Shown piece by piece: positions 1 through 11,790 of a DNA stretch of 64,000 nt. The translations under genes and the position numbers were made by a program. Source of the stretch: Apostichopus japonicus (taxonomy: Eukaryota > Echinodermata > Holothuroidea > Aspidochirotida > Stichopodidae); assembly GCF_037975245.1 (NCBI RefSeq), contig NC_092562.1:15930521-15994520 (forward strand), read 5' to 3'. The stretch's first letter is position 1; each line of letters starts with the position of its first letter. The notes under the pieces are model-generated. The model saw nothing but the letters and a program-made list of their open reading frames with translations. It was not told the DNA's origin and made no database searches.

Positions 1-480
1 TTCAGTCTTGTATGTGATAGAAATGTTACAGTGTTATCTCCAAGATTCTAAGATGGAAGAATGAGTAACTGGTGGAGTTAAATTCTTCAATATATCCATT
101 GCCCCCTGTAGATGTGTACTAGTGCAAGATGGTGGCAGTTTTATTGTTATTGCTTCAATCCAATAGATTGAAGAAGCAATTTATAATTCAGGCCACTTGA
201 CCTATAGTCTGTAGGGAGATATAGCCTTTATGGACGGGCTATCAATATTAGGAAGAAAACAGCAGCAAGAAGGGGCATAGACAGAAGAGGTAAACACTTA
301 GTTTTAGCTATAACACACAACAAGTTTTAATGATAGGCCGCATAAAACTATATATGCATCTCCAGGGTATATGCCAAACATCACTAAAAATATGCATTAT
401 ACTTCCTATTACATGTGTGCACTATATATTACTATTAGCTACGTAGGATACGTTTCAATTCACACAGAGAAGTTTACATG
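1..480. other. Unannotated AT-rich DNA
   Basis: No reading frame of note, RNA gene or clear repeat is seen. The stretch ends where a dispersed repeat fragment begins. Confidence 0.5.
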
Positions 481-622
481 AATGATAGATCCTGAAAGAG
501 GTAGGCAGGGGGGCCTTAGAGAGGGTCAATGGGGGTGGGGGGATGGGTGCAGTGCATAAATGTTACCAGTACTTGGACTAGGGTAGATTAGAGTGCATAT
601 TTGTTAGGGACAGAAATGAAGT
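481..622 (+). mobile_element. Fragment of the AGACAGGTAAG dispersed repeat family
   Basis: The core reads as a TGTTACCAGT block, then a GGGTAGATTAGAGTGCATAT block, then GGGACAG. The same order of blocks occurs near 5.3, 11.7 and 16.5 kb. The leading AATGATAGAT and the G-rich stretch match the copy near 22.76 kb. The family looks non-autonomous because no copy carries a long frame. Its superfamily is unknown. Confidence 0.6.
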
Positions 623-1419
623 CAATACAATAAATTTGTCTCAAATTTTTCATATGCCTGAACATAATAGAAGCTATAGTATTTTGTATTCGTTACTGTG
701 CATACATTATGGTACAGCATAGCTACCTGCATCTCTGTTCAACTCTCCACCGCACTTTTCATTTATCTAAGCTGGTAATTAACTTTTTCATCCTGTCTCC
801 TGTCCAATGTTATTTTACGGTGACAGAGTATTTGCCAACTGAACAAGCACATGTAATTAATAATGGAGTAATCATTTCAGAGAGTAGCCAGGTAATTAAC
901 AGGGATCTTAATTTGTAGTAAAAAAGCTCACACACTTGAAGCGTCATCTGAACTTTATTTGCATTGACGTCTGTTCTACACTCTAGTCTAGCTCAGATCT
1001 CTGGCTTGCTCTGTCCCAGTTTCGGGGAAAGTATATGTAAAGGGGAACCATGTAAATTTGTCATTTTTGTTACAAATTATCGACGATACTGTGAAAAAGG
1101 TTGTAAAAATCCCATAATTTATTCCAGCTGTCGATCATCCACTGGTAATATATTACTTATCTGCACAATACTAATACAATTACCATAAACATAACATGGG
1201 ACTAAAATGATAATTAAATGAGGCTGTCGTGTTTCGCTTGATAGAAACTTGTAAGTTTGGATGAGAAAGGATGTGATGTTTTGCTCTGATTGACGTCATG
1301 TGCGTAAGATCATTCACCCATCTTAACAGGTCATGTGCCTTCGTTAAGACAGTGCAGGAAAGTGCGGGGAAGAAAGTCAAAAGAGGGGAAGCAGGGGAGA
1401 AGCTCCGGCTAAAATATTA
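623..1419. other. Unannotated DNA
   Basis: Only short frames of 66-74 codons on either strand are present, with no recognisable motif or convincing splice context. I see no gene here. Confidence 0.5.
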
Positions 1420-1912
1420 CCCATTTTGCTAGGGTTACAGATGGGAAAGTGCACTTGTGGCATGGAGACGGGTAAATATAATAGCACACTTAGGTTGTGT
1501 GCACTGAATGCTCTCCCCCTCCCTAGTACTGTACATGGTCAATTAGGGGTTATTGGCTTATAGGATTGATGAATATTACCAATATTTGTAGGTTACATAG
1601 ATAGGAAAAAAAAAACATGTTTGGAGTAGAGGCAGGTAAGAGAGGTGTGAAGTATAGTCAACTGTACTAAACATGCGCTCCAGAGAAACGAATGAAATTT
1701 GCTACGGAAGTATCGCTAGCAAAAACGTGTAGTTTCTTTCATGCGTGGTAGATTCGGAAGGAGGTGTGAGTGGGCAGTGCCCAGGGAGCGAGGGCGCAGT
1801 GAGAAAATGTTTCCAGTGTGTAGTTAGGTAGATGGGAAAGTGCAGATGTGGAGTGGGAGACAGGTAAGAGAGAGCAAAGTAAATTCAACTGTACTAAACA
1901 TGCGCTCCAGAT
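1420..1912 (+). repeat. Cluster of AGACAGGTAAG-family fragments with a direct repeat
   Basis: Three partial copies follow each other. GATGGGAAAGTGCA plus GGAGACGGGTAA lies near 1440-1475. A GGCAGGTAAGAGAG block runs about 1620-1685. A GGGAGACAGGTAAGAGAG block runs about 1830-1912. The last two are each followed by the same CAACTGTACTAAACATGCGC segment, so a unit of about 228 bp appears duplicated. An ATTCGGAAGGAGG block near 1752 also occurs near 16.43 kb and, in variant form, near 11.63 kb. Confidence 0.6.
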
Positions 1913-4120
1913 TAGTGCAGACAGTAGACACTAAATAATCTTAGCCTGTGGTTCTCACTAATGCTTTCCATTCTGTAACTATGGGGATCTGCCTCGAATG
2001 TACATAGCTTCATCAGGTGGTCTCTTCCACCTTCCTTCATATTACTACTAATAATTCTACCATCTTTGCATTTATTCAAGTGGAAATAAACTGAACCTGA
2101 AATTGGTGGTCAAAACTCAGTCCTTACTTCACAGCATGTTGCAGTTCTACAGTGTTGCATAAACTGTTTTGATGATGTAACAGTTTAAAGTTCATATATC
2201 ATCTATATTATTGCAGAGGACTGTTAGGATAGCACACTGTACATACACACTGCATTATGTTAGGCTTGATCAGCTGGCTACTAAAGTTGACTATAAAACA
2301 AAGCAAACAACTGGTCTTTAAGTTTATTTTTTCACACTTAAAATTCACATGGCAAGTTCTACTAAATACTTCATTGATGCTTCCGTGTGAAACTTATCTA
2401 AAACAAGAAATGCCCAAACAAATATATTTGTAAAATTTGCAACTATAATTCAAAGGACAGATTTTCACAGTTTTCTTAATGATTTCAAAGCCACGCAAAT
2501 CTGCAATGTCAGTTTCAGGGATTAGATTGTCCATGCCTTTTACAACCAATCAATGTTTAGGGAGTCAACATATTCCTAACTCTTCATTCATTTGCCCTTA
2601 AGTAAAACAGGTTAATAAATTTAGCCAGCAATTTAACCACAACCTAACGAGCCAACCTAACGAGCATTTCGTCAACATAGGATTTCAGTTGATCACCCTA
2701 GGACACGCCTCCTACATTTTTCACATAAAAAGAGTTAACCATGAACGAGTACTTACTTAATGAATCTCCTTCAAATCATTCGATCCTCAACATATCATCT
2801 TCGGGACACGTTTTATGGTAGTATATATTAATTATACAAAAAGCAAATTCACAATTGTTTGGCATTTTTTAAACTACATTATTTGAAATTAAAATTTTAA
2901 AGCAATATATATATTCCTTTGGCTGCAGTTGATTGCTTAGCAAATATGCTGGAAATTTTCTGCTTCTTAGGGTGGAAACTACATCTTCACAGCAATTTGT
3001 ACGGCAAAAGTGATGAATTTTTCACAATCTGGTATATATTTTATTAATAAATCTGGCAACAGCGGAGTGAATGATGGATTTATCACAACAATTTCAGCTG
3101 AAAACAGTTATCTTTTTCTTTGTAATATTTAAATCACTTATTCATAGAGGAACATATCATATCTCTAAAAAAAGTTGGATTTAATACTAAATACAGAGAG
3201 CTAGCACAGACAGCCAAAGGAAACATTTCAAAGGTATCACATTTTAAGGACAAAGTAAAAAAGAAGATTATGATAAGAAAGTAAAGATTTTGATCAATTG
3301 CAATGATGACATCACAGACAACCTACTGTGATAATCTCCTTGGAAGGATCAAGGGTTTAGAGCTAGTCAAAATAGTTTCCATTCATTCAACAATATCTTG
3401 AGTAAGGGACAAAGATATTACGATGGGATTTTCAACTAACAAGTGTGGAATATTTTTCTCTTTTAGATAAGTGTGAAGTTGTCTGCCACATCCCATTAAC
3501 GAGATACACTGCTATGGGATAACGTTTGAATTCAACAAAATCAACTGAAGATGCTGCTTTAAGCTGTCTACCCCATTATCACATCCAGGGTGTGACTTTA
3601 ACATATTCAGGTGCGTGTGTGGCTTCTATTAAAGATAACTGTGACTTTTACGGTTCGTCGCCTTTACCGTCTCTCTCCATCCTCTGACGGGAAGTCATCC
3701 AAGCAAGGCACGAAAAGACCCCCAAGTTTTTGAGGTCTTTAATTACCCATACTTATTGTAATGGTATGCTAATTCTGTAAAACTGGGGGGAAAACACAGG
3801 AAACAGGCTCAGTGCAATCCAGGTAATTAACATACCATGAATAATTCATTTATCCTCATTTGCATGATCATGACTGAAAGAAGTGAGAATGATGGGAGGT
3901 GGGTGTCTGAGTATTTAATTTAAAGAAGATACTAAAATGTTGGAATGGACAACTCTGACCAGAGAAAATAGTGAAAGGTTGTGAAGAACTATCCCAACCC
4001 CCCCACCCCTAACCCCTCCCCAAACCCCACCCTAAAATAGGCTTGCTAGACAGTCATATGATAGTCACCCAAGTAGCATTTAACTACCACTCTAGGGCAT
4101 TGTTCATATTTTGAGAATGC
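1913..4120. other. Unannotated DNA
   Basis: No gene, tandem array or recognisable element is seen in this 2.2 kb. A C-rich tract lies near 3995-4030. A small hairpin around 3714-3741 (AAAGACC paired with GGTCTTT) is the only local structure noted. Confidence 0.45.
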
Positions 4121-4330
4121 AAGGAGGATCTTTCCCTGCAAGGGCGATCAAGACTAAAGTGTGGAGGCTTGCGTACTCAGGATCCGACCCACCAATCACG
4201 ACCTTCATTTCAAGGAGGATCTACCCCTGCAAGGACAATCAAAATTAAAGTGTGGAGGCTTGCGCACTTAGGATCCGCCGGCATTCATGATCTTCCTTTC
4301 GAGGAGGATCCGGACCCTGCAAGGATGATC
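4121..4330 (+). repeat. About 90-bp tandem repeat, roughly 2.4 copies
   Basis: Units start at 4121, 4212 and 4301. Each opens with GGAGGATC followed by CCCTGCAAGG. The first two continue with AAAGTGTGGAGGCTTGCG and then AGGATCCG. Spacing is 91 and 89 bp, and the third unit decays after about 30 bp. The 94-codon frame across it (4169-4453) is a by-product of the repeat and not a believable gene. Confidence 0.8.
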
Positions 4331-5257
4331 CATGGTTGTGGACACACAAGCATTCAGGGATTCCTGCTATTTGAAGTCACTTCTGCATTGACTGGCACAG
4401 AAGTTATATACGAACGTACAGAAAAAAAAATCCCTCGCAGACCTTTGTGGTGATTTATCGTTCTTGATCCAACTTTTGTCCTCCTATGAAGACAGTCCAG
4501 CTTCAGCTGTTATTACCTCTCTGGGAAAAACAGGATCCTGAATTTTCTTACATTCTCAAATGTGAACAAAGCCTAAAAGCTGTTTACACACAGTGAGATA
4601 TTTAACTGTCTATTTTAACAATTCTTAATATCTGGCCAGGAATGACTTGGAGAATCAAAGCCATTAAGTACATTTGAAAAACTTCTAGCAAGTTTTAGCA
4701 TTCTAAGATCTGGAGCTAAATTTAAAACTGATGATGAGAGATCGTTGAAGTGTCTGCTTTTCTGCAAACTTTTATGCAAGCAGCTTTTATTAATTTCTAA
4801 AAATCCTCAAAGCCCTATAGATGCAACATTCACAGCATTCCATTCCATGTGATTCTTAAAAGATTTAATTTGCCAAAGTGAGAAATGTTCTGTCAAGATT
4901 GACAAGTATGATAAAGCTGTCCACATTGAGTACATATAAATGCATGGTGCAGTGAAGGGGGGGGGGGGGGAGGAACAGTAGATAATTCAGTGAAAAATCA
5001 CCAGTATTTTGAGCCAGGAGTTAAGCAACACAAGCAGGTTCATTTAATAGATGTGAACATTCATGAATGAGATAGAAGGTAGGTTTCATGACAAGTAGTA
5101 ATTATGTCAATACACAAAAGTCACATGATTAAGGCACAGATAATAGAAGGTGAGTTTTGTAGTAAGTGATGGTAAACAACACATGCTTCATCTGACTTCC
5201 ATCGTGAAATACAAAATTACACGAATCAGAGAGTGGATGAAAATTCTGGCTATATAA
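4331..5257. other. Unannotated DNA with a G14 run
   Basis: No gene is seen. An uninterrupted run of 14 G lies at 4957-4970. Confidence 0.5.
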
Positions 5258-5420
5258 ATCACGATTTTGAAGCAAAGATGGCGGGGGGGGGGGGGGGAAT
5301 TTGGGTTTAGTGCAAGAATGCAATGCTACCAGTTGTAATAGGCTAGGGTAGATCAGAGTGTACATGTTAAGGGAACAGGCAAGAGAGGAATGTCAATGAA
5401 TGTCAATGAATGTAAATTTC
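5258..5420 (+). mobile_element. AGACAGGTAAG-family fragment carrying a G15 run
   Basis: A run of 15 G (5283-5297) is followed by GTGCAAGAATG, GCTACCAGT, GGCTAGGGTAGATCAGAGTG and ACAGGCAAGAGAGGAATG. This is the same block order as the copies near 0.5, 11.7 and 16.5 kb. A 10-bp motif GAATGTCAAT is repeated almost three times at the right end. Confidence 0.6.
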
Positions 5421-7581
5421 AAAGTTAGAGAAAGGTTCAGTAGTATGTGAAGAGAAATATCAATTATAACAGATAACTTTACCTTAATTTGCAGCTGTAG
5501 CCAAAGAAATTTAGGTCCTGCAAAGAAGAAAGGCAAAAAAAAAAAACATTTAGTGGATCAGAAATTACAACCACCAGTAACATACATGTATGGATCCACA
5601 TCCCTCTCCAACCCCCCCTTCCCTACCCCTCTGGTATTCCCACCCCACCCCTGATTGCACCTACAGACCATATCATACAAAAGTTGCATATTCAAGTACA
5701 ACTTCCTCTCTCAGAATCATCCCCAATTAAATGGTACAATCAGGACTATAGACTTTCAGCATCCTCAAGGCCACATCCCAACACAGAGAAATGGAAGGGT
5801 TAACTACACCCCCAACATAGTGAGAAAAACATGTGAATCATTGGCAAAAAAAAATTGAGGAAAGGTGGAATTTCATGTAGGCCACAACATCGAAAACAAA
5901 ACTGTGTTAAAGTTGAGAGATGACAGGTGACACATATTAAGATATGATATCAAGGAACATTAAACTTGCTGGATATTATATCTCTTGGGAATATCTTTAT
6001 TTGCTGACATCTGGTGGAAGAACTAGATATGTTTATGAGAATATCTGTTTTCTAGCATATTAAATGAGGACATTTCTGACCTCCATATCAGGCAAACCAT
6101 GAAGAAACAAAAAAAATGGAAAAGAACTTCAACAAAGGTGCAAATCCTTTATAAAATGCTTTCTAGATTCAGAGGTGATCAGGAGATTTATTTTTTGATA
6201 AAAAAACAGTCACTTCAAAAGAGACTGGACAATTGAGATGAATTGTGACAGGTAAAGATCTCAGATCTAAGCAGAGAGGTCATCATCATGGATGGAAAAA
6301 AAACAAAGGAAGAGGAAAGCTCTCTAAACAGTAATATGATTTTGAGGATATTAACTAACGTCAGAGATATGAATCTAATTGCAATTATCCAAAGGCACCA
6401 TCATTACTGTCAAATTGTCAATTTTTCTCGTTTTTTTCAGAACAAGAGTGTGTGGGCGTCACCAAACCTTACGGATTTTCCATCAAAAATTGTACATATA
6501 GAGTTATAGACCAAACATGGAACGATTTCTAAAAGCTGCGTCTTTAGGGGAAAAGGGATGCAGAGACGACAACAGCCAAACTTATCACCAAAATTGGACA
6601 AAAAGTTGAAGTGATGATAGGAAAATGATTGAAACATAAGAAATTCAACTTAACATTCTGTGCATATAGTAGGGCAATTATTTTGCGCACTGGCTTACCA
6701 CAACCAAATTCTGGGAATATCTTATTCAATAACTATATTAACAGAATTCAAAGATAGATCTTACACTGCATTGTTTAATGACCAAACATTTATATAATAG
6801 CCTGTATGTCCATAAAGATGTGTTGAGATATGCATTCATTGTAATCTTAATGTACGAGCTAGAAAAAATTTGCAGAAAAACTGCCTGAATTAAAGCAATT
6901 ATGGTAGCTGTATCAAGCTGGAAACGAGTCTTGCATTTAAGGCTTAAAATTGGCCTCAAGCAAATTCAACAATCCAAGATTGTGGAATTCCATTTCAATT
7001 AGAGAAACACCAAATACTTTCCTTTGAAATTCTTGAATTAAATGTGGGTGTGGGTCGGCTACTCAGCAGCAAATAAGGTTCTTGTTGTTGTTATACAAGT
7101 TATCATCGAGTCAGTGCGTGTGATACCCTTTCAAAGGCTTTCCCATTTTCTGAGACTGAACAAAAAACCCAATTAGAATCAGCTAAATAACTCCTTCTCC
7201 GGTGACCAAGCTGGCACTGCTTTTCAAAATGTCACTTGTAACGGAAGGATAAATGCCCTATGCATGGGGGCTTAGGGAAGTAAATGTTACAAAAACATTA
7301 ACAGCTACAAGCCATAATCTGAATCCAGCTCAAATTGCGCTTGCTACAGCCTGAATGTTTAGAAGACCCCACAGGAGGCCATAGAAAACTTATGATTGGA
7401 AATCAAAGCAAAAAAGGGGTTTGCTGGTAACTTTCTTCTAAGTGGTTTGAGTCTGATCAGGAAACATTCTGTTTACAAACTGGAAATAACATAGACAGTT
7501 TTATATAGTACAATATAATGTATTTGTGAATTACAAATGAGTACCCTCTATTTGATATGTTGAAGTACTTCCAGTGGCTGT
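5421..7581. other. Unannotated DNA
   Basis: Several frames of 61-73 codons occur on both strands, but none shows a recognisable domain. C-rich tracts lie near 5610-5650. I see no gene or mobile element that I can defend. Confidence 0.45.
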
Positions 7582-7741
7582 CTAGGGTACTTTACACTAT
7601 ACGCTCCAAAACTTACTGGTTTGGATATTTACGAGTGACAAGCTTACCTGTCTCCTCACAACCTTAGCACCTCGTTCTACCGTGCCTAGAATGAACTGGT
7701 AACCTTTTAACACTGTGCGCCCTAGGTACTTTACACTATAC
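7582..7741 (-). mobile_element. AGACAGGTAAG-family copy flanked by about 20-bp direct repeats
   Basis: Read on the minus strand this copy runs GTGCACAGTGTTAAAAG-like sequence, then the CTAGGCACGGTAGAACGAGG block, then GAGGAGACAGGTAAGC and finally a GTAAATATCCAAACCAGTAAG end. It closely matches the arms of the fold-back copy at 17570-17965. A CTAGG(G)TACTTTACACTATAC sequence lies on each side (7582-7602 and 7722-7741, one-base length difference). It could be a long target-site duplication. Confidence 0.65.
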
Positions 7742-7904
7742 ATGTTAATACATGTTAATATCTGATAAGTAAGAGAGTTCATAGCAGCTCAGCTTACGTT
7801 CTACGAGATGATGCCGGTTATGTAACGGACCTAAATTTGAAAACGTTCTATAACCAACACACAACACTAATACTGAATGGAGGAATGTGACAGATCTCTA
7901 CTGA

Positions 7905-8110
7905 AATTCCAAAACTTTGGATATTGGTTTGGATATTGGTTTGGATATTGACAAGTGACGAGCTTACCCCATCTACCCATGGACGTCTGGTCCCATTGGC
8001 TGGTAGAATGAGGAAGGGAGGGCATTGACCGAAGAGGCCTGGGAATACGGACGCACATTGTTTAAAGGTTCATTTGTTCTAGGCATGGTAGAACGAGAGT
8101 GCTAATAATA
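7905..8110. mobile_element. Diverged AGACAGGTAAG-family copy with a triplicated motif
   Basis: The left side carries CAAAACTTTGGATATTGG, with GATATTGGTTTGG repeated nearly three times, then GACAAGTGACGAGCTTACC. That is the terminal block of the family in minus orientation. The right side (about 8064-8105) carries TTAAAGGTTCA and TTCTAGGCATGGTAGAACGA, which is the arm sequence in plus orientation. The two ends are therefore inverted, as in the 17.6-kb copy, but much more diverged. Confidence 0.5.
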
Positions 8111-9194
8111 AAGCAACAATAATAAAACTCCACAAACTTGGAAGTCGAAAGAAAAAAGACCACGCTACACAAATACTTTACTCAAAACCAACAGACTTTG
8201 AAGAGTAAAGAGCACTTCATAAATTCACAACTCAAAAAGTATCACACTGTGCACTACTAGGCTTGCACATGTCACCAAAACCTGATTCCAGGTGTGAGCA
8301 ACAATCATTTAGAAAACCATCACTCAAACCAGCCTACACTGCCTAGAGCCATCCCCGACTTCCACACAGTTTATATACTCCATTACTTTAATCTTATCTA
8401 CAACTCTACCAACAAAATAACACCTGCAGACACTCAACTGGTGAGAAAAAGACAAAATATTTTCATATTTTATTGCCCTTGTCATACCAAACATGATTAG
8501 ATTTTTAAGATTTCAAGTGGTTTGACCTAAAGGTCATGAACTGCCACATGTCCAATAAGAACCTCTTTGGCCATATGGAGTTATGGACCACATCATATCA
8601 TTACTTGGTGTATATAGTTAATATTTAGTTTGTGAAATCTTCTGCACTGTCTTAAAGCAGCAGGCTTGTAATGTAACATGCCTTGAACACAACGGAAATA
8701 CAACCAAGCACCAAATTTAACTTTTTAACTTTTTTTAATTATTGTAGTCAACATTGATGTGTAAAAAATCAAGCATCCTCAAAACTACTGCAATTTGTTG
8801 CAAATTATGGTCAAACACAATGCAAATTATTTACCAATTGACTATAAAAATGTTTTTTTACAAACTGCTTTAAGTATACGGACAGGTATAACTGTTACTC
8901 TTTGGTCAGCAGGAAGGAGATGTGTAACCTAGCCAGTAGCAAGTCAGGTTAATGGACAGGTCAAGGGGTCATGACTTCCAGCTGTTGCTGTACTACATGG
9001 GAAAAGCCTTTACCCTTGATGGTCGGTTTCCAAGGACTCTGCATGCTTCTTGCAGATTTTGCTAAAGGCAACTGACCAAAGTTTTAGGCTATCTTGTAGA
9101 GTTCATGCCATGACAAGGACAACCAACCAAATCTTTTAAAGTTTGGGAGAAAAATATAGAATAAGTTGAAACTAAAACAAAATTGTATACAGCC
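8111..9194. other. Unannotated DNA
   Basis: AT-rich sequence with no recognisable gene or repeat. Confidence 0.5.
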
Positions 9195-9270
9195 TTAAAG
9201 GTATGCTAGACACGGTAGAATGTGGTGCATAGGTTGTGGGGAGACAGGTAAGTGGGGAACGAAGTAAATA
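9195..9270 (+). mobile_element. AGACAGGTAAG-family partial copy
   Basis: The sequence contains the TATGCTAGACACGGTAGAATG block followed by GGTTGTGGGGAGACAGGTAAG and GGGGAACGAAGTAAAT. It is in direct orientation with the copy that starts at 9571, about 375 bp downstream. The 66-codon frame at 9236-9436 starts inside it and is unlikely to be real. Confidence 0.7.
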
Positions 9271-9570
9271 TGCTAGATATTCAACAATGGTCACCTTTGG
9301 TCAAAAATCTCAAACTGTTTTTATTACAACCTTTGAGGAAATTTTCCTAACTGGGACATTCAGTCATCTTGTGTGTTCCTTAACAATGTCTGAGAAAAAT
9401 TTGGGGAGTAAAGACCTTCATGAAAGTACTTTTTGAAAACTTCTAGCAATTATAGCATGCTATAATTTGGGGCCTATACTGACCTACTTTTAAACTGGTA
9501 AATATAAACAGAAACATCCAAAAAGCTAATTCAGTCATACTGAAAAGTTTTGTATAAAAATATTAAATGT

Positions 9571-9679
9571 GACCGGTCACTGAGGGTGCACAGTGTTAAA
9601 AGATTACCAGGGCATACTAGACACGGTAGAATGAGGTGCTAATGTTGTGGGAGACAGGTAAGCAGGGAACGAAGTAAAT
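9571..9679 (+). mobile_element. AGACAGGTAAG-family copy, single arm
   Basis: The sequence starts with GACCGGTCACTGAGGGTGCA and continues through AGTGTTAAAAGATTACCAGG, the ACACGGTAGAATG block and GGGAGACAGGTAAG to GAAGTAAAT. It is nearly identical to the right arm of the fold-back copy at 17850-17965 and lacks a partner arm nearby. Confidence 0.75.
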
Positions 9680-10414
9680 TTCAAGTTTTTCGGTCATTGT
9701 TGATATAAAACAACTTTGATACACTCATTCTCATTTTCTCTGCATATTCCCTTCTTCATATATTTTTCACACTTTTTTCAAGCAATAGTGAAGAAGCTGT
9801 GTGAAGACACGTAAGTAAAGGAGTGATTTACTAGCTATTAAGAGAATTTGCATCACAAATTTTGGCACAAGTTCAAGAGCCATCTTCACTCACTCTTTTT
9901 GAAAAAAGGTTGCAAAATATCACCTGAATTTTTTGAAATATTGATCTTCTTCCTCAAGAAATTTCATTTTGCTCATTTCATTTTTCTCCTCTCTCTGCGC
10001 TATTCATATATTTATTTTTTTCCCCTCCTCATACAAATAAATCTGTTGGGATTTGAACAAATGACAAATAATCTAATACAAAGATTCCCTGTGCAAAAAA
10101 GGTAAGAGTTATCCGCAGTATACAGTGTCACAATGATGGATAGTATGACGATGAGGGTCCCCTTGAAATAATTGCGGGGCCTGCCAAGCAAATTGACAGA
10201 GATAGGAGGTATGCTCTGACAGTCTTGACAATGACTTCTGTAAGAGGCTCCAAGGGCTAACTTCAAACCCTTGGAGCTCAGTTAATAACGCAAAGATCTG
10301 AGAATTTCAGCCTCTCTTGTGTCTTCGATTCACTGTTTGCATGGAGGGTTGTAAGAAATCCGACTTTCTATGAGGTACAAGCTCTTATCATAAAATCTCT
10401 AGGTCATCTCTTTG

Positions 10415-10447
<33 letters not shown>

Positions 10448-11165
10448 GTGGCTTCTTCTTTTCTTTTCTATTTGAAATATTTCTTCTTTCTTTAAAGATT
10501 TTTTTAAATATTCCTGATGAGGATTTAAAATCATTTAAGGTAAAAAGAAGCAGAATACATCAAGAACTATCTGATTGCTATATATACACCCAAACTCCCC
10601 AAAGCATTTCTCCTCCTCTCTTAGAAAGTATTCCTCTAATAAACACTTTTGACTATCTTAGAATGAATCAGAGAGGTCTGACCCTCCAGGAAAATTACTC
10701 TTGAAAACTACTCAGAAAATTTGCATCTTTCTCCCGTAATGCTTCTTAAATTAAGTGATCACTCATAACGATCTGGCTACTATAACACAATCAATACTAA
10801 CGATATTCAGAGGTGTAGGTACATACTTAGAAAACAGCTATAGAATGGCCTCCATCTGTTGTGACCCCAGCCTCCATTTTGCAAGTTTTAGCAACGATTA
10901 TTTTAAAGCAGATATGCGCGAGATGATTGTGATTAAGTGTGGATGTTTCGCAAAGGAGCATCCACTAACGAATACATTTAAATTAGATGGAATTATCAGT
11001 TTCTGTTTCACATCGTAAAGAATTAAAAAATAAAATTGGTTATAACACTCCTGCGAAATATTATTTCAGCTTTTTTCTAAAATCGATGGGCTCACGATAA
11101 TATCAATATGCCTGGATTGACGAGCCATGTAACATCATCATCAAAGTAGCCATAAAGGAGTTTCA
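9680..11165. other. Unannotated DNA with a T31 run
   Basis: An uninterrupted run of 31 T lies at 10416-10446. It could be a mononucleotide microsatellite or the poly(A) tail of a minus-strand retroposed sequence, but nothing recognisable abuts it. Frames of 84-87 codons in this stretch show no motifs. Confidence 0.5.
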
Positions 11166-11236
11166 AGTACCAGACATCCCAAAACTTACCAGGTTTGGAT
11201 GTTTACGAGTGAGGAGCTTACCTGTCTCCTCACAAC
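11166..11236 (-). mobile_element. AGACAGGTAAG-family terminal fragment
   Basis: CAAAACTTACCAGGTTTGG, TTTACGAGTGAGGAGCTTACC and TGTCTCCTCACAACC appear in order. This is the terminal block of the family in the same orientation as the 7.6-kb copy. Confidence 0.65.
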
Positions 11237-11619
11237 CGGAAATTGAAAATATATCTTGGAATGCCAGAATTAATTACATACATATTAAACCAGCTCCCTT
11301 TCAATTTTTGTCAGCACTCAGCAGTTGAATTCTGCCAAAGTCATCTTATCAATTGATGAGAATTGATGCAGGTGGATATGTTTCCGTAGCGACCGTCCCG
11401 GACATTGGGCATGCATGATAACTAGGTGTACAATGTAACAGTAATACATCCGATTAAAAGTAGCTGTATGTTGCATCGTATTATCACAACGAATAGACGT
11501 TCAAAAATAAGCTTGAAAACGAAAGTAAATCGGTTTTAACTATGATGAAATTATGATTTACAAAGATATTCGTAACTAAGACAATAGACTGGATCTTATT
11601 AACACAACTTTCAACTTCC
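11237..11619. other. Unannotated DNA
   Basis: Nothing recognisable is seen between the two flanking repeat fragments. Confidence 0.5.
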
Positions 11620-11790
11620 CAGTGGTAGATTCGGATGTAGGATTGAGGGTAGCAACCTTAGAGAAAGTCGTTGCAAGGTTGTTGGGGGCGCCGTGTAAGA
11701 ATGTTACCAGTTATGAGGGTAGGGTACAGTAGATTGGAGTGCATATAGGAGATAGGTAAGCCAGGAGTGATGTAAATCTTTCAATTTCAA
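11620..11790 (+). mobile_element. AGACAGGTAAG-family copy, longer variant
   Basis: The copy begins with GGTAGATTCGGATGTAGG, passes through GTAAGAATGTTACCAGT and GATTGGAGTGCATATAGG, and ends in AGATAGGTAAGCCAGGAGTG. The leading ATTCGGA block and the trailing block also define the copy at 16425-16610, so these two represent a longer version of the family. Confidence 0.6.

Noticed and set aside
3640-3850. Possible nuclear copy of mitochondrial 16S rRNA (ACGAAAAGACC and ACTGGGGGG segments)
   Set aside because: Only two short motifs resemble the peptidyl-transferase region and the sequence between them does not follow the expected pattern. The resemblance is too weak without alignment.
10416-10446. 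Poly(A) tail of a minus-strand processed pseudogene
   Set aside because: No coding or RNA-like sequence abuts the T31 run and no flanking direct repeats were found, so a simple mononucleotide repeat is the safer reading.
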